Origin: Betaproteobacteria bacterium
Lineage (GTDB): Bacteria; Pseudomonadota; Gammaproteobacteria; Burkholderiales; Burkholderiaceae_C
Reading direction: 5' to 3'
DNA: 41,797 nucleotides
NCBI GenBank assembly: GCA_009925585.1
Contig: RFYK01000005.1
Location: 1 to 41,797 of the forward strand
Shown here: one piece after another, positions 16,900-25,626 of the stretch
How positions within the stretch are numbered: position 1 is the stretch's first letter
Layout of the letters: the number at the start of each line of letters is the position of its first letter
Notes under the pieces: generated by a model
What the model was told of the DNA's origin: nothing
Seen by the model: the letters and a program-made list of their open reading frames with translations, nothing else
The model's database searches: none
Translations under genes and position numbers: made by a program

Positions 16900-17357
16900 G
16901 ATTTGCCTCCCGCTTGGCGCGCCGCCGCATGGATGGCGGTGCGCATGCGTGCGTACGTGCCGCAGCGACAAATGTTGGTCATGGCCGCGTCAATGTCTTG
17001 GTCCGTGGGTTTGGGTTTCTTTTTCAGTAAGGCGACGGCAGCGAGCATTTGTCCGCCTTGGCAGTAGCCGCATTGGGGTACTTGGTGGTCTATCCAGGCT
17101 TGTTGCACCGCGTGCAATTTGCCTTTGTCTGCGAGGCCTTCGATGCTCACCACTTGCTGGCCGTCAGCGGAAGACACTGGGTAACTGCAAGAGCGGACCG
17201 GTTCGCCATTGAGCAACACTGTGCAAGCACCGCATTGGGCAATGCCACAACCGTATTTAGGGCCTTTGATGTCGAGTTCATCACGCAACGCCCACAGCAA
17301 GGGCATCTCGGGTTCGACATCCAACTCGTGGTTTTTTCCGTTGACGTTCAATTTCAT
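16896..17357 (-). CDS. [2Fe-2S]-binding small subunit of the molybdenum hydroxylase, IorA-like
   Basis: A 153-residue protein with the two cluster domains of xanthine oxidase-family small subunits. The plant-ferredoxin-type N-domain has [17 protein letters not shown] plus a distal Cys. The helical C-domain has [10 protein letters not shown] and ICRCGTYAR. It moves electrons from the molybdenum centre to an external acceptor. A strong GAGGAG site lies before ATG 17357. It has no signal peptide, so it must be co-exported with the Tat-bearing large subunit. It starts 11 bases after the esterase gene and overlaps the large-subunit gene. Confidence 0.95.
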   Translation of the reverse strand: MKLNVNGKNHELDVEPEMPLLWALRDELDIKGPKYGCGIAQCGACTVLLNGEPVRSCSYPVSSADGQQVVSIEGLADKGKLHAVQQAWIDHQVPQCGYCQGGQMLAAVALLKKKPKPTDQDIDAAMTNICRCGTYARMRTAIHAAARQAGGKS

Positions 17358-17368
17358 GGATCAGCTCC

Positions 17369-18304
17369 TCAGGCAAGGTATCGTTTCAACGCATCCGCAC
17401 ACACAGCGACACCAGTGTGTGCTTCTCGCATGATGCGACCCATGGTGATGAAACCATGGATTTGTCTTTCAAAACAAATGTATTCGGCGCTGCTGCCTGC
17501 TTTGGACAAAGCGTCTGCATACAGTCTGCCTTCATCGCGCAGGGGGTCGAAACCAGCGGTCAGCACCAGCGCCGGCGGCAAGTTGGCATGCGACTCGGCT
17601 TTGAGGGGTGAGGCACGCCAGTCATGTGCCATGTCACGCACTGGCAGGTAATGGTCCATGAACCAATGCATCACGTCTGCGGTCAGGGCGTAGCCTTCGC
17701 CGTTGTCGCGGTAACTTTGCGTGTCCGGGTACATCAGCGTGGCAGGGTAAATCAGTAACTGGAAAGCGGGTTGATGCGTTTTGTCTCGGGCACCCAAACA
17801 AACCGCAGCCGCCAAGTTGCCACCAGCACTGTCGCCGCCCACCGCGATGCGGTTCGCAGCGATATGCAAGTCCCTTGCATGGGAGGCAACCCATTGGAAT
17901 GCTGCCTGTGCATCGTCATAGGCCGCTGGAAACACATGTTCGGGAGCCAAGCGATAGTCCACTGAAAACACCGCACACCCACTGGCTAGGCAAAGTTGGC
18001 GACACAACACATCGTGTGTGTCGACGTCACCGATCACCCAACCACCGCCGTGGTAATAAACCAGCGCAGGCAGCACTTGTGTGGCGGCAGCGCCAGTCGG
18101 GCGATATTCACGCACCTTGATGTGGGTGCCGTTCATCGGCACGGCATGATCGTGGCAGCGCGAAACCGCAGGGGGTTCGGGTTGCGTGAAACCTTTGCGC
18201 ATCAAATAGGCTTGACGGGCTTCAACTGGCGTTTGGGCATTGAAAGCAGGCACGCCTCTTTCGACCATGAGTTGCAAAAGGAATTGGGCTTGGGGGTCGA
18301 GCAT
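17369..18304 (-). CDS. Alpha/beta hydrolase, hormone-sensitive-lipase-type esterase
   Basis: A 311-residue cytosolic carboxylesterase of the bacterial HSL (family IV) group. YYHGGGW provides the oxyanion hole, GDSAGGN holds the nucleophile Ser, and TAGFDPLRDEG and RQIHGF supply the Asp and His of the triad. It is probably the first gene of the operon leading into the molybdenum hydroxylase and sox genes, since only 11 bases separate it from the next start. Its role there is unclear: it may release an alcohol, aldehyde or acid that the pathway processes. Confidence 0.9.
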   Translation of the reverse strand: MLDPQAQFLLQLMVERGVPAFNAQTPVEARQAYLMRKGFTQPEPPAVSRCHDHAVPMNGTHIKVREYRPTGAAATQVLPALVYYHGGGWVIGDVDTHDVLCRQLCLASGCAVFSVDYRLAPEHVFPAAYDDAQAAFQWVASHARDLHIAANRIAVGGDSAGGNLAAAVCLGARDKTHQPAFQLLIYPATLMYPDTQSYRDNGEGYALTADVMHWFMDHYLPVRDMAHDWRASPLKAESHANLPPALVLTAGFDPLRDEGRLYADALSKAGSSAEYICFERQIHGFITMGRIMREAHTGVAVCADALKRYLA

Positions 18305-18399
18305 GTGTGGTGGTGGTTGGTTGATCAGGATTGGCTTAAGTGGTTGAGTTCAACAATGTATGCGTATGTTCATGGAGTTAGAGCCACCATCGCGACAAG

Positions 18400-18858
18400 T
18401 CACCCAGGTGGCAATTGACAAGGGCCAGTGACAAAAAACTTCAACTTCTTGCCATAGCGCTGCACATCTTTGATGGCTTTGATGTTCACTGGCTCTCTGT
18501 TGATTTTGACTTCAGATTCTTCTTGGGTTTGCAGATTTTTTCGCTTCACCCACATGCTGGTTTTGGAGGTCAAGTCCATCCCTTCAAACTCAGGGGTACG
18601 CAGCGTGTTGACAAAAAAGGTGTAGAGCTTGGGGCCGTCCATGCGGATGTACAAGTGGTCACCGATGGAGGTGATGTCTACTTTGACAGTCGCGGGTTCG
18701 ATGGTGATTTTTTCCAGCTCGGGGAAACTGCCCTGCACATCGCAGGTCAAGGTGTAAGCCCAAGCGGCTGGCGACAAACACGCCCACCATAGCGCAACCC
18801 ACAGGGCAGGACGAGGGCGAATCAGCGCCAAAAAAGCGTGTGTGAACAACAAAATCAT
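18400..18858 (-). CDS. Secreted protein of unknown function
   Basis: A 152-residue protein with a long signal peptide ending near SPAAWA. The mature part begins YTLTCDVQG and ends FFVTGPCQLPPG, so two cysteines near its ends could form a disulfide. Mostly beta-strand sequence (KITIEPATVKVDI, LYIRMDG). No family is recognised. AAAGG lies five bases before the ATG, supporting the start. It is separated from the esterase operon by 95 bases with no clear terminator. Confidence 0.7.
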   Translation of the reverse strand: MILLFTHAFLALIRPRPALWVALWWACLSPAAWAYTLTCDVQGSFPELEKITIEPATVKVDITSIGDHLYIRMDGPKLYTFFVNTLRTPEFEGMDLTSKTSMWVKRKNLQTQEESEVKINREPVNIKAIKDVQRYGKKLKFFVTGPCQLPPG

Positions 18859-18988
18859 GACAGCCTTTCAATGGCGCAATCATCGCATGCTGGGTATGGC
18901 CCTTCGGCTCCTGCCATCCAAGCCATTGACAGGTACTTGGTTATTATTCGGCGGTACGAATTCATTTTGATGTCTAAAGGGGCTGGCT

Positions 18989-19522
18989 GTGGTTGTCAAC
19001 AAATCGCGTTTGAAACAGGGTTCAATGGTCTTGGCTGTGGTGTGTGCGGTCTGGCCTTGGGCTGCCGGGGCGTTTGACGCAGGCAAGATGGAAGATTTCA
19101 AAACCACCAATGTGTGCAAATACTGCGATTTGACCGATGCCCCTTTGGGCGGGCGCGACATGCGCGGTGCAGACTTCCAAAACGCCAACCTGTCAGGCGC
19201 GGTACTGGTCAAAGCCAATTTGGGCGAACGCCCGATGGAAAAGCGCACACTGGTCAGCAATTTTGAAGATGCCAATTTGCGCCGCGCCGACTTCAGCGGT
19301 GCCAATTTGCACATGGCCAATTTCACCAGCGCTTACTTGCGCGAAGCCAATTTGACCGGCGCCGATTTGGGCGACGCCGTGCTGCAAAACGCCAACCTCA
19401 AAGGCGCGGTGCTGGCAGGGGCCAACTTGAAAGGAGCCAAGGTCGATGGCGCGAAATGGGATGACGCCAAATTTTGCAAAACCACCATGCCTGATGGCGC
19501 TGTCAACGACAGCGGGTGTTAA
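18989..19522 (+). CDS. Secreted pentapeptide-repeat protein
   Basis: A 177-residue protein with a signal peptide (VLAVVCAVWPWAAGA) and about 15 consecutive A(D/N)LxX-type repeats (DFQNANLSGAVLVKANL, ADFSGANLHMANF, ANLKGAVLAGANLKGAKV). These form a right-handed quadrilateral beta-helix. A CKYC pair lies before the repeats and two further Cys near the C-terminus. The start is GTG 18989, supported by AAAGGGG eight bases upstream; no ATG is available in frame before the signal peptide. Function unknown: such repeats are used in many different proteins. Confidence 0.85.
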   Translation: MVVNKSRLKQGSMVLAVVCAVWPWAAGAFDAGKMEDFKTTNVCKYCDLTDAPLGGRDMRGADFQNANLSGAVLVKANLGERPMEKRTLVSNFEDANLRRADFSGANLHMANFTSAYLREANLTGADLGDAVLQNANLKGAVLAGANLKGAKVDGAKWDDAKFCKTTMPDGAVNDSGC

Positions 19523-19557
19523 GTCAACAGTTGTATTTGAAAAGAATGCATTTCAAC

Positions 19558-20022
19558 TTAATTTGAGCACGCTTGTATTAACAAGCTGCTGACAGATGCC
19601 TTGTCGCGCATGATGTCGTCTTTGGCGTCTTGCTCTGCCAAGGAGCGCAATGCCTTGGCCACCGCTTGCGTTAAGCGAATGGAAGTATCTTTGGCCTGCG
19701 GCTTCAAGGTCCCATCACCTCGAATGCCTTTGAGCACATTCATTTCGACTTTTTCCCCATTCTTTTGTACTTGAATGAAATACGCCTGGGCGTCGGCAGA
19801 GCCAGGGACAAAATGTGTCAGACCGTGGCTGTGCATGGTTTGCAAGCCCGCATAAAACTCGGCGAAGTAGGTGGCACTGCCGCGGCATTCCGCACTGACC
19901 TGGTGAGTGTCAGGGCTTTGGGCGTGGCCGGAGGTGCCCGCGATCAGAACGCAAAGCAACCCTGCGGCCAGCCCCGTCGCTTGACGCAGACCCACAGGGC
20001 GACCCTCAGGAATTTTTGACAC
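19558..20022 (-). CDS. Secreted protein of unknown function
   Basis: A 154-residue protein with a signal peptide (QATGLAAGLLCVLIAGTSGHAQ). The mature part has two cysteines, SAECRGSATYFAEFYAG at the start and IQACSN at the end. A helical stretch with SIRLTQAVAKALRSL lies between them. The start appears to be GTG 20022, three bases after the stop of the TerC-family gene, so the two are probably co-transcribed. No family recognised. Confidence 0.65.
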   Translation of the reverse strand: MSKIPEGRPVGLRQATGLAAGLLCVLIAGTSGHAQSPDTHQVSAECRGSATYFAEFYAGLQTMHSHGLTHFVPGSADAQAYFIQVQKNGEKVEMNVLKGIRGDGTLKPQAKDTSIRLTQAVAKALRSLAEQDAKDDIMRDKASVSSLLIQACSN

Positions 20023-20025
20023 GGC

Positions 20026-20787
20026 TCACTGCCCGTCTTCACCCGGCATCGCGGGTTCGCGCAACTTGACCGGCTTGCTGCGCGTTTTGCGGAAATGGAT
20101 ATTGAGCAATTCCACACCGAATGAAAACGCCATGGCGAAGTAGATATAGCCCTTGGGCACATGGTGACCAAAACCTTCAGCGACCAAGACCACGCCCACC
20201 ACCACCAAAAAGCTCAGCGCCAGCATTTTGATGGAAGGGTGCGCCTCGACAAATTCACCGATCGCACGCGCAAACAGCATCATCAACCCCAATGACATCA
20301 CAACCGCGGCGATCATGATGCGCACATCGTCAACCATGCCAACGGCAGTGATGATGGAGTCCAGCGAGAACACCAAATCAATGACGATGATTTGCGCAAT
20401 GATGGCCACCAAATTCGCCTTGACCTTGACACCTGCGGCATGGTCCGCGTCCTCTCCCTCGAGCGACTGGTGAATTTCAGCCGTGCTCTTCCAAATCAGG
20501 AACAAGCCACCAGCCAGCAAAATCAAATCGCGTCCTGAAAACGCTTGTCCCATGACAGTGAACAGCGGTTCAACCAATCCGATGATGAACGACAACAACA
20601 ATAACAACGCAATTCGCAAAAACATGGCCATGAACAAACCAATGCGTCTGGCCATTTCTTGTTTGGCTTTGGGCAGCTTGCTGACCAAAATTGAAATGAA
20701 GATGATGTTGTCAATGCCCAGCACCAATTCAAGCAAGGTCAAGGTGGCGAGTGCCATCCACATTTGGGGATTGGTCAGCAGTTCCAT
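20026..20787 (-). CDS. TerC-family integral membrane protein
   Basis: A 253-residue protein with about seven membrane spans. It carries the two acidic signature sequences of the family, LELVLGIDN in the first span and DLVFSLDS in the middle; the acids are proposed to bind metal. TerC/Alx/MeeF-type proteins are linked to Mn export, including metallation of secreted enzymes. About 70 bases separate it from the PAP2 gene upstream. A second putative Mn exporter, of the GDT1 family, is at 34793-35380. Confidence 0.9.
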   Translation of the reverse strand: MELLTNPQMWMALATLTLLELVLGIDNIIFISILVSKLPKAKQEMARRIGLFMAMFLRIALLLLLSFIIGLVEPLFTVMGQAFSGRDLILLAGGLFLIWKSTAEIHQSLEGEDADHAAGVKVKANLVAIIAQIIVIDLVFSLDSIITAVGMVDDVRIMIAAVVMSLGLMMLFARAIGEFVEAHPSIKMLALSFLVVVGVVLVAEGFGHHVPKGYIYFAMAFSFGVELLNIHFRKTRSKPVKLREPAMPGEDGQ

Positions 20788-20856
20788 GGCGATGTCATTT
20801 CTGTTGAAAAAAAGAAGAATATAACGATTGTCTCAATCCGCAATGGCGAGCATTGT

Positions 20857-21561
20857 TCATGTCCGTGTTTCAGAAAAATAGCGCATTCGCTGGTAGCGTC
20901 GTCTTAGCCAAACGGTGCGAATGAGTTGGTAAGTCAGCCAGATGAACCAACCGGAAAACACAATGTCGCTGAGGAAATGCCCTCCCTGCATGACACGGGT
21001 GGCGCCAATGAATGTGCCTGCCGCCACACCCACCCACATCCACCGTTGCCGTATGCGGCGCCCGCGCCACATGCCCCAAGCCATCCAAACAAAACCGCCA
21101 GCTGCATGCCCGCTGACAAATGAGCAGTTTTCTTCGCACAAAGGTTGGTAGTGAAACACGGGGACAAAAGCTTCTGACCCGTTGTAGGGAAGGGTTTGGT
21201 AGGGGTGGGGTCTGCCCACATGGTCTTTCAACGCCCAGTCGACCAGAAAACCGATGCCAACAGCCATCAACAGCAACCAAGCCATGGCGCTTTTGCGCCA
21301 ACGGTGGCTGACCCATTGCGGTTTGAACAAGCTCAGCAACACCGCCAGCAAGGCGCCCGCTGTCACCAGTTTGTTGATCTCGGGGGTGTAAACGTACACC
21401 CATTTGATCCACCAAACTTGGTTGGCCGGAAAACTTTGCGTGGCTGGGTCATAAAAGACATCGGTGAGATACAAATCAATGTGGGGGAACGCCAAAAAGA
21501 AAACCGCGCACAGCACCAACCAAGCCAAGGGTGTTGCAATGAATTTGCGCCAGTCCATCAT
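20857..21561 (-). CDS. PAP2-family membrane phosphatase (LpxE/PgpB-like)
   Basis: A 234-residue protein with about six spans and the three PAP2 active-site motifs: KDHVGRPHP, FVSGHAAG and RVMQGGHFLSD. The family removes phosphate from lipids such as lipid A, phosphatidylglycerophosphate or undecaprenyl diphosphate. The start overlaps the stop of the second PAP2 gene by four bases (ATGA), so the two are co-translated. The substrate cannot be decided from sequence. Confidence 0.9.
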   Translation of the reverse strand: MMDWRKFIATPLAWLVLCAVFFLAFPHIDLYLTDVFYDPATQSFPANQVWWIKWVYVYTPEINKLVTAGALLAVLLSLFKPQWVSHRWRKSAMAWLLLMAVGIGFLVDWALKDHVGRPHPYQTLPYNGSEAFVPVFHYQPLCEENCSFVSGHAAGGFVWMAWGMWRGRRIRQRWMWVGVAAGTFIGATRVMQGGHFLSDIVFSGWFIWLTYQLIRTVWLRRRYQRMRYFSETRT

Positions 21562-22376
21562 GCGGCTGATTGTTGACGCAAGTGGCTCCAGCGCGAGAGC
21601 GCGCCGGCGATGCCCACCGTGGCAATCAGGTCAAACGCCAAGCGTTCGCTGTGGGTATGGGTGGTTGCCATGAAGAGGTAAGTGACCAAGCCCAACTCGG
21701 TCAGTAACAGACAGATTTGCGCCCATCGGGTTTGCAGACGTTGCTCCCAAGCCTGACGCCATTCCCATTCACGTGCCATGACCACCACCATCCAGCCCAC
21801 GCCTGCGCCTGCAATCACATCGGAAGGCCAGTGCGCACCCACCATGATGCGTGACAGCGCCACCATGCAGGCAAACAAGGCCACCAGCAGGCTCAGCCAT
21901 TTGAATTTGCGCCCAGAGGGAAGACACAGGATCAGCAGCGTGGCCGCGGCCACCACGGTCATGCTGTGTCCTGAAGGCATCGCGTTCGCAGCCGCAGCAG
22001 GCATGCCAATGGTGTGTATCAGGCCAGGTTCCATCACGCCCAATGGTCTGGGGTGCGCGAACCACGATTTCAACAAGGGGGAGGCCAGTGAGCCAATCAA
22101 AAAACACTTGAGCGAGAGTGCAGTCCCTTGGCGCGTGAACCGAGTGAATACCAGCAGCAGCAGCAGGGCGGCGCCACCTTCACCAAATTGGGTCAAAAAA
22201 GACCATGCCGGGTCAACGCCCGAAACCAAGTGGTTGAGTGACAGCATCCACACTTGGTTGAAAACCGAAGTTGATAACAACACACCACCCAGAAAGAAAC
22301 AGGTGGAAAGAATGAAAAGCCGCAAATTCAGACGGCGCATCTGCGTATCATGGTTAAGCGGCATCATTGGCGGCAT
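21558..22376 (-). CDS. Second PAP2-family membrane phosphatase
   Basis: A 272-residue membrane protein with the PAP2 motifs KSWFAHPRP, MPSGHS and SRIMVGAHWPSDV. It is clearly different from its operon partner and ends with an extra hydrophobic C-terminal region. ATG 22376 is used; in-frame ATGs at 22367 and 22364 are possible. It is divergent from the SET-domain gene, with a short (about 60-base) shared promoter region. Confidence 0.9.
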   Translation of the reverse strand: MPPMMPLNHDTQMRRLNLRLFILSTCFFLGGVLLSTSVFNQVWMLSLNHLVSGVDPAWSFLTQFGEGGAALLLLLVFTRFTRQGTALSLKCFLIGSLASPLLKSWFAHPRPLGVMEPGLIHTIGMPAAAANAMPSGHSMTVVAAATLLILCLPSGRKFKWLSLLVALFACMVALSRIMVGAHWPSDVIAGAGVGWMVVVMAREWEWRQAWEQRLQTRWAQICLLLTELGLVTYLFMATTHTHSERLAFDLIATVGIAGALSRWSHLRQQSAA

Positions 22377-22444
22377 TGTAAGCAGGCCCTCATCACCTTG
22401 AACCCCATTGGGTATAGTTCAGGGCTATTCTGAAAGTGACGGTC

Positions 22445-22864
22445 ATGCCAAATTCAAAGAAAAAAATCATTCAGCATTTAGAGACTGAAGTATTTTGCAA
22501 ACTCGGGGTGTCTCCCATCCACGGCATTGGGGTGTTTGCGGTAAGACCCATTCCCAAAGGCATCAATCCGCTGAAAAGTTACATTTCGCACCGCGAGATT
22601 GACATTCCCAAAAAAGACATCAAGCACTTGCCCAAAGGTGTCAGAAGTCAAATCGACATGTTCTGCTATTACGACAGGAAAAAAGTCAGCATCCCCGTGA
22701 TGGGTTTGAACTCATTCGATTTGGCGGTTTACTTGAACCATTCCAAGCAACCCAATTTACGCTTCAAGAAAGCGGGTGTGCTGGTGAGTTTGAAAGCGAT
22801 CGAACAGGGTGAAGAACTGTTTATCGATTACGACATCAGTTTTGGCGAAAAACACTATTTCTGA
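22445..22864 (+). CDS. Small SET-domain protein
   Basis: A single SET domain of about 139 residues, the fold of protein-lysine methyltransferases. HGIGVFAVRPIPKG is the N-terminal S-adenosylmethionine region, YLNHSKQPN is the NHSxxPN motif, and EQGEELFIDYD ends with the conserved catalytic-site Tyr. It has no pre-SET or post-SET region. ATG 22445 is preferred, with GTG 22436 as alternative. The bacterial target is unknown. It abuts the convergent GNAT-like gene with no intervening base. Confidence 0.85.
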   Translation: MPNSKKKIIQHLETEVFCKLGVSPIHGIGVFAVRPIPKGINPLKSYISHREIDIPKKDIKHLPKGVRSQIDMFCYYDRKKVSIPVMGLNSFDLAVYLNHSKQPNLRFKKAGVLVSLKAIEQGEELFIDYDISFGEKHYF

Positions 22865-23776
22865 TCAACCCGCCATGGCCAACACACTGTGTTGGTGTGA
22901 GACCTCGCGTTCCACGGGCGGATGACGGTAAATCTGGTTCAGCTCGTGGGGTTTGAAATCGGTGATCAGTGGTGAAGTGGGGTCCGTGGCCAAAGGATGG
23001 TTCGGGTCAATCAATGCCAATGCATAGATGGGTTCGTAGTCGGTGACAAACAAGGCTTTGTAACCATAGTCATCCACCGGGCCCAAGTTGTAATAGCGCA
23101 GGCCATTTTTGGCAGCCCAACGGCAAGCTTGCAAGCATGCGTAAATGCCAGGCGAGCGATTTTTGTAGTCTCTGTTCCACTGACAGAAACTGCCGTACAG
23201 CTGGTTGTATTTGGGCAAAAGAATGGACACATCGGTGAGCACCAATTCGCCTTCGGGGCTGTGCACACGCAATATCAGCACATCCAAATTGCGGACGTAG
23301 TCCACAAAGCCTTCCACTTCGCGGTCGTCAATGTAGTAGTTGGCGAAATGATCGCCGCCCATCTCAAACATGTCTTCAACAGTCAATTGCGAACCAGGCA
23401 CCACTTCTTCGGTGTACACAAAATTCTTATATTGCTTGTCGTATTCACGGAATTTGCGCTCGCGTCGGGCTTCTTTCCAAAACGCCTCGTCCATGGTGTT
23501 GACCAGACCGTATTTGTCATTGATGGGAACGCCAAAAGGGCTGTCTGGAGGCAATGCATAAACCACAAACGGACGGGGTGCTGATTCGAGCATTTCCAAC
23601 GTGACGTTGATGTAGGGGCACAGCGCGTCCCAGCGGGTGGTGTAGTAAAGAATGTCGTTGTGCTCGCTCTCAACCAGTAAATTGTCTTCGGTCCAACTCT
23701 GGTATCCGACTTCGTGCACCTTGGGTGTTGCAGAAAATGAATTCGCAGGTTTGAATTGGTAGAGCGTGCCATTCAT
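22865..23776 (-). CDS. GNAT-fold acyltransferase-like protein
   Basis: A 303-residue protein whose C-terminal half resembles PF13480/FemAB-type GNAT domains. RSPGIYACLQACRWAAKNG is followed by LRYYNLGPVDDYGYKALF, the typical YxLG...YK pattern for binding an acyl-CoA or aminoacyl-tRNA donor. ATG 23776 is supported by AAAGG upstream; the longer frame to 23869 overlaps the YkgJ-like gene. It starts ten bases after that gene, so they form an operon. The substrate is unknown; Leu/Phe- or Arg-tRNA-protein transferase-like activity is one possibility. Confidence 0.7.
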   Translation of the reverse strand: MNGTLYQFKPANSFSATPKVHEVGYQSWTEDNLLVESEHNDILYYTTRWDALCPYINVTLEMLESAPRPFVVYALPPDSPFGVPINDKYGLVNTMDEAFWKEARRERKFREYDKQYKNFVYTEEVVPGSQLTVEDMFEMGGDHFANYYIDDREVEGFVDYVRNLDVLILRVHSPEGELVLTDVSILLPKYNQLYGSFCQWNRDYKNRSPGIYACLQACRWAAKNGLRYYNLGPVDDYGYKALFVTDYEPIYALALIDPNHPLATDPTSPLITDFKPHELNQIYRHPPVEREVSHQHSVLAMAG

Positions 23777-23786
23777 AGTGTTGCCT

Positions 23787-24245
23787 TTAAATGTTTGAAT
23801 TTTTCTTGTTTTGTTTTGGTTTGAAATGTACAGCAGGAATGCGTTTGAGATCAAAGTATGCGACGTCAACTTCGTGATTCAGTTGTAAAAATGCAGGATC
23901 AGCTTTTTCCAATTGAATGATGCTTTCGTGGACTTTATTCAGGTGCGCGCTGGCGTCACTTTGGGCATCTGACAAACCGATGAAATAGTCATCCATCAAA
24001 GGACAGTCGGTGTCGAAGTAAAAACTTTTGTTATTGGGGTTGTAACTGAGGGGATAAAGCGTGCAACCAAATGGTTTGTCATCGCCCATGTTGCAACCGG
24101 TGGGCCCCAAGTGGGTGCAACGCGTTTCAATGCAAACTGAACCGAGCCTCTTTTGCTCTTTGGCGGTCAGTGTGATTTCGAGAGGGGGATAGCCAGCCTC
24201 CACATTGCAGCATCGCTGGCATTGCGCACAGTGGTCAAACAGCAC
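23787..24245 (-). CDS. YkgJ-family cysteine cluster protein
   Basis: A 152-residue protein with the cysteine pattern of the YkgJ (CxxCxxCC) family. Cys6, Cys9, Cys12 and Cys13 (HCAQCQRCC) are followed by CIETRC, GCNMG and KPFGCTLYPLSY. The family probably binds Fe-S or zinc; its biochemical role is unknown. The start is GTG 24245, with AAGGAG seven bases before it. It leads the two-gene operon with the GNAT-like protein. The 220 bases upstream (24246-24465) are AT-rich and show nothing recognisable. Confidence 0.85.
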   Translation of the reverse strand: MLFDHCAQCQRCCNVEAGYPPLEITLTAKEQKRLGSVCIETRCTHLGPTGCNMGDDKPFGCTLYPLSYNPNNKSFYFDTDCPLMDDYFIGLSDAQSDASAHLNKVHESIIQLEKADPAFLQLNHEVDVAYFDLKRIPAVHFKPKQNKKNSNI

Positions 24246-24465
24246 GCACAGACTCCTTGAGGGAGAGGGCGATTTGACAGAACATCACTTCATTAAAACG
24301 TTGGTGTGTCATCAAGCGCGAAAAAAATTTGAAAGAATTATTATCTTTTTGTCATACTCAGTCAAGAAATGTTTTATTTTGCGATTTTGTTGGTTGCCTG
24401 ATGTTTGCAAATCAGCGACACATGGCTTTTGAACAGACACAGCGGTGATGGCTTTTCATGCAAAG

Positions 24466-25626
24466 TTAATGTGTTGCTTGAACTGTGCGCACTTGAACCA
24501 AATCGCCTTGAGTGACGCCATCGGGTGGGTTTTCAATCACTTTGTCAGTCGCTACAAGCCCAGACAATAACTCCAGTCGACTGCCGTGGTCGCGGGCAAT
24601 CACCACAGGCTTCATCACCACACGGCTTTCTGCATTCACCGTGGCAACCTGCACACCTGTCTTGGTATAGACCAAGGCGCTGGGGGGCACGCTCAATCGA
24701 TCGGCCTGCGGTGCGATGGCAAAACTCACGCTGGCATAGCCCCCTGGGAGCAACTCACCGCGTTTGTTTTCAGCCGAGAGTTGAACCAACATGCTGCCCG
24801 AACTGCTGCTGATCGCTTGCGACATGGATTGAACCGTGGCCGTGAACACTTGACCAGGTTGCTCTGACACCGTGAACTTCGCTGTGGTGCCTTTTTGAAT
24901 ATTTGAGACTTGGTTTTGAGGCAAATTCACATACAAACGCAAACGTTTCACATCAGACACGACAAACAGTTCGCTGCCCGGTGCGCCCCCGATGTTGATC
25001 AACTGACCCACATCGGTGTTGCGGGCAGTGACCACGCCATCAAACGGTGCGACGATGCGGCTGAAGTTTTTCAAGGCCTGCAAACGGTTCACATTGGCTT
25101 GGGATGCATTGACGATGGCGAGTTTGGCGTTCAGGTCGGCGAGCTTTTCCTCGACAGCCTGGGAAGACACGAAGTTGGTGGCTAGCAGAGATTGCCAACG
25201 CTTGGCCGTGTTTTCTGACAAGGCTGCATTGGCTTGGGTGCTGGCCAATTCAGCTTTGGCTTGAAGGATTTGCTGGTCAAGGTCTGGCGTGTCAATCTCT
25301 GCCAACAACTGTCCGGCTTTGACCGAGGTTCCGATGTCGGCTTTCCAGCTTTTCAAATAACCGCTGATGCGTGAATACAAAGGCGCTTTGGCATAAGCCT
25401 CTATGCGTCCGGGAAGGTTCAATGCCGATGCGTCAGTGTTGCTGGTCGGAGAGATCACATTGACGGTCACGGTGGACTGTTTATCAGCCAATGCCTTCAA
25501 TTGCGCGGCATCTTTGGCTCTGACTTGCAATCCATTGAACACCACCACGCCAGCGAGCACACCGGCCGCAATCAATGCAGTCCACAACCAACCACGGGAA
25601 ACGAAAGAACCTGACTGCTTAAACAT
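24466..25626 (-). CDS. RND efflux periplasmic adaptor (membrane fusion protein)
   Basis: A 386-residue AcrA/HlyD-type adaptor linking the RND pump to an outer-membrane channel. It has one N-terminal span (about residues 12-30), a lipoyl half-motif (PLYSRISGYLKSWKADIGT), an alpha-hairpin (about 105-195) and beta-barrel domains. ATG 25626 has GGAG upstream and lies inside the pump gene, overlapping its stop by eight bases; the frame up to 25704 lies within the pump gene and is not used. No outer-membrane TolC-like gene is present nearby. Confidence 0.92.
   Translation of the reverse strand: MFKQSGSFVSRGWLWTALIAAGVLAGVVVFNGLQVRAKDAAQLKALADKQSTVTVNVISPTSNTDASALNLPGRIEAYAKAPLYSRISGYLKSWKADIGTSVKAGQLLAEIDTPDLDQQILQAKAELASTQANAALSENTAKRWQSLLATNFVSSQAVEEKLADLNAKLAIVNASQANVNRLQALKNFSRIVAPFDGVVTARNTDVGQLINIGGAPGSELFVVSDVKRLRLYVNLPQNQVSNIQKGTTAKFTVSEQPGQVFTATVQSMSQAISSSSGSMLVQLSAENKRGELLPGGYASVSFAIAPQADRLSVPPSALVYTKTGVQVATVNAESRVVMKPVVIARDHGSRLELLSGLVATDKVIENPPDGVTQGDLVQVRTVQATH

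Noticed and set aside
22150-22168. Short CAG triplet run
   Set aside because: It lies within the PAP2 coding sequence and encodes a leucine stretch of a membrane span; ordinary codon choice explains it.
24205-24432. Plus-strand frame of 75 codons in the gap between the YkgJ-like and adaptor genes
   Set aside because: It starts inside the YkgJ-like gene on the other strand and has no ribosome site or family.
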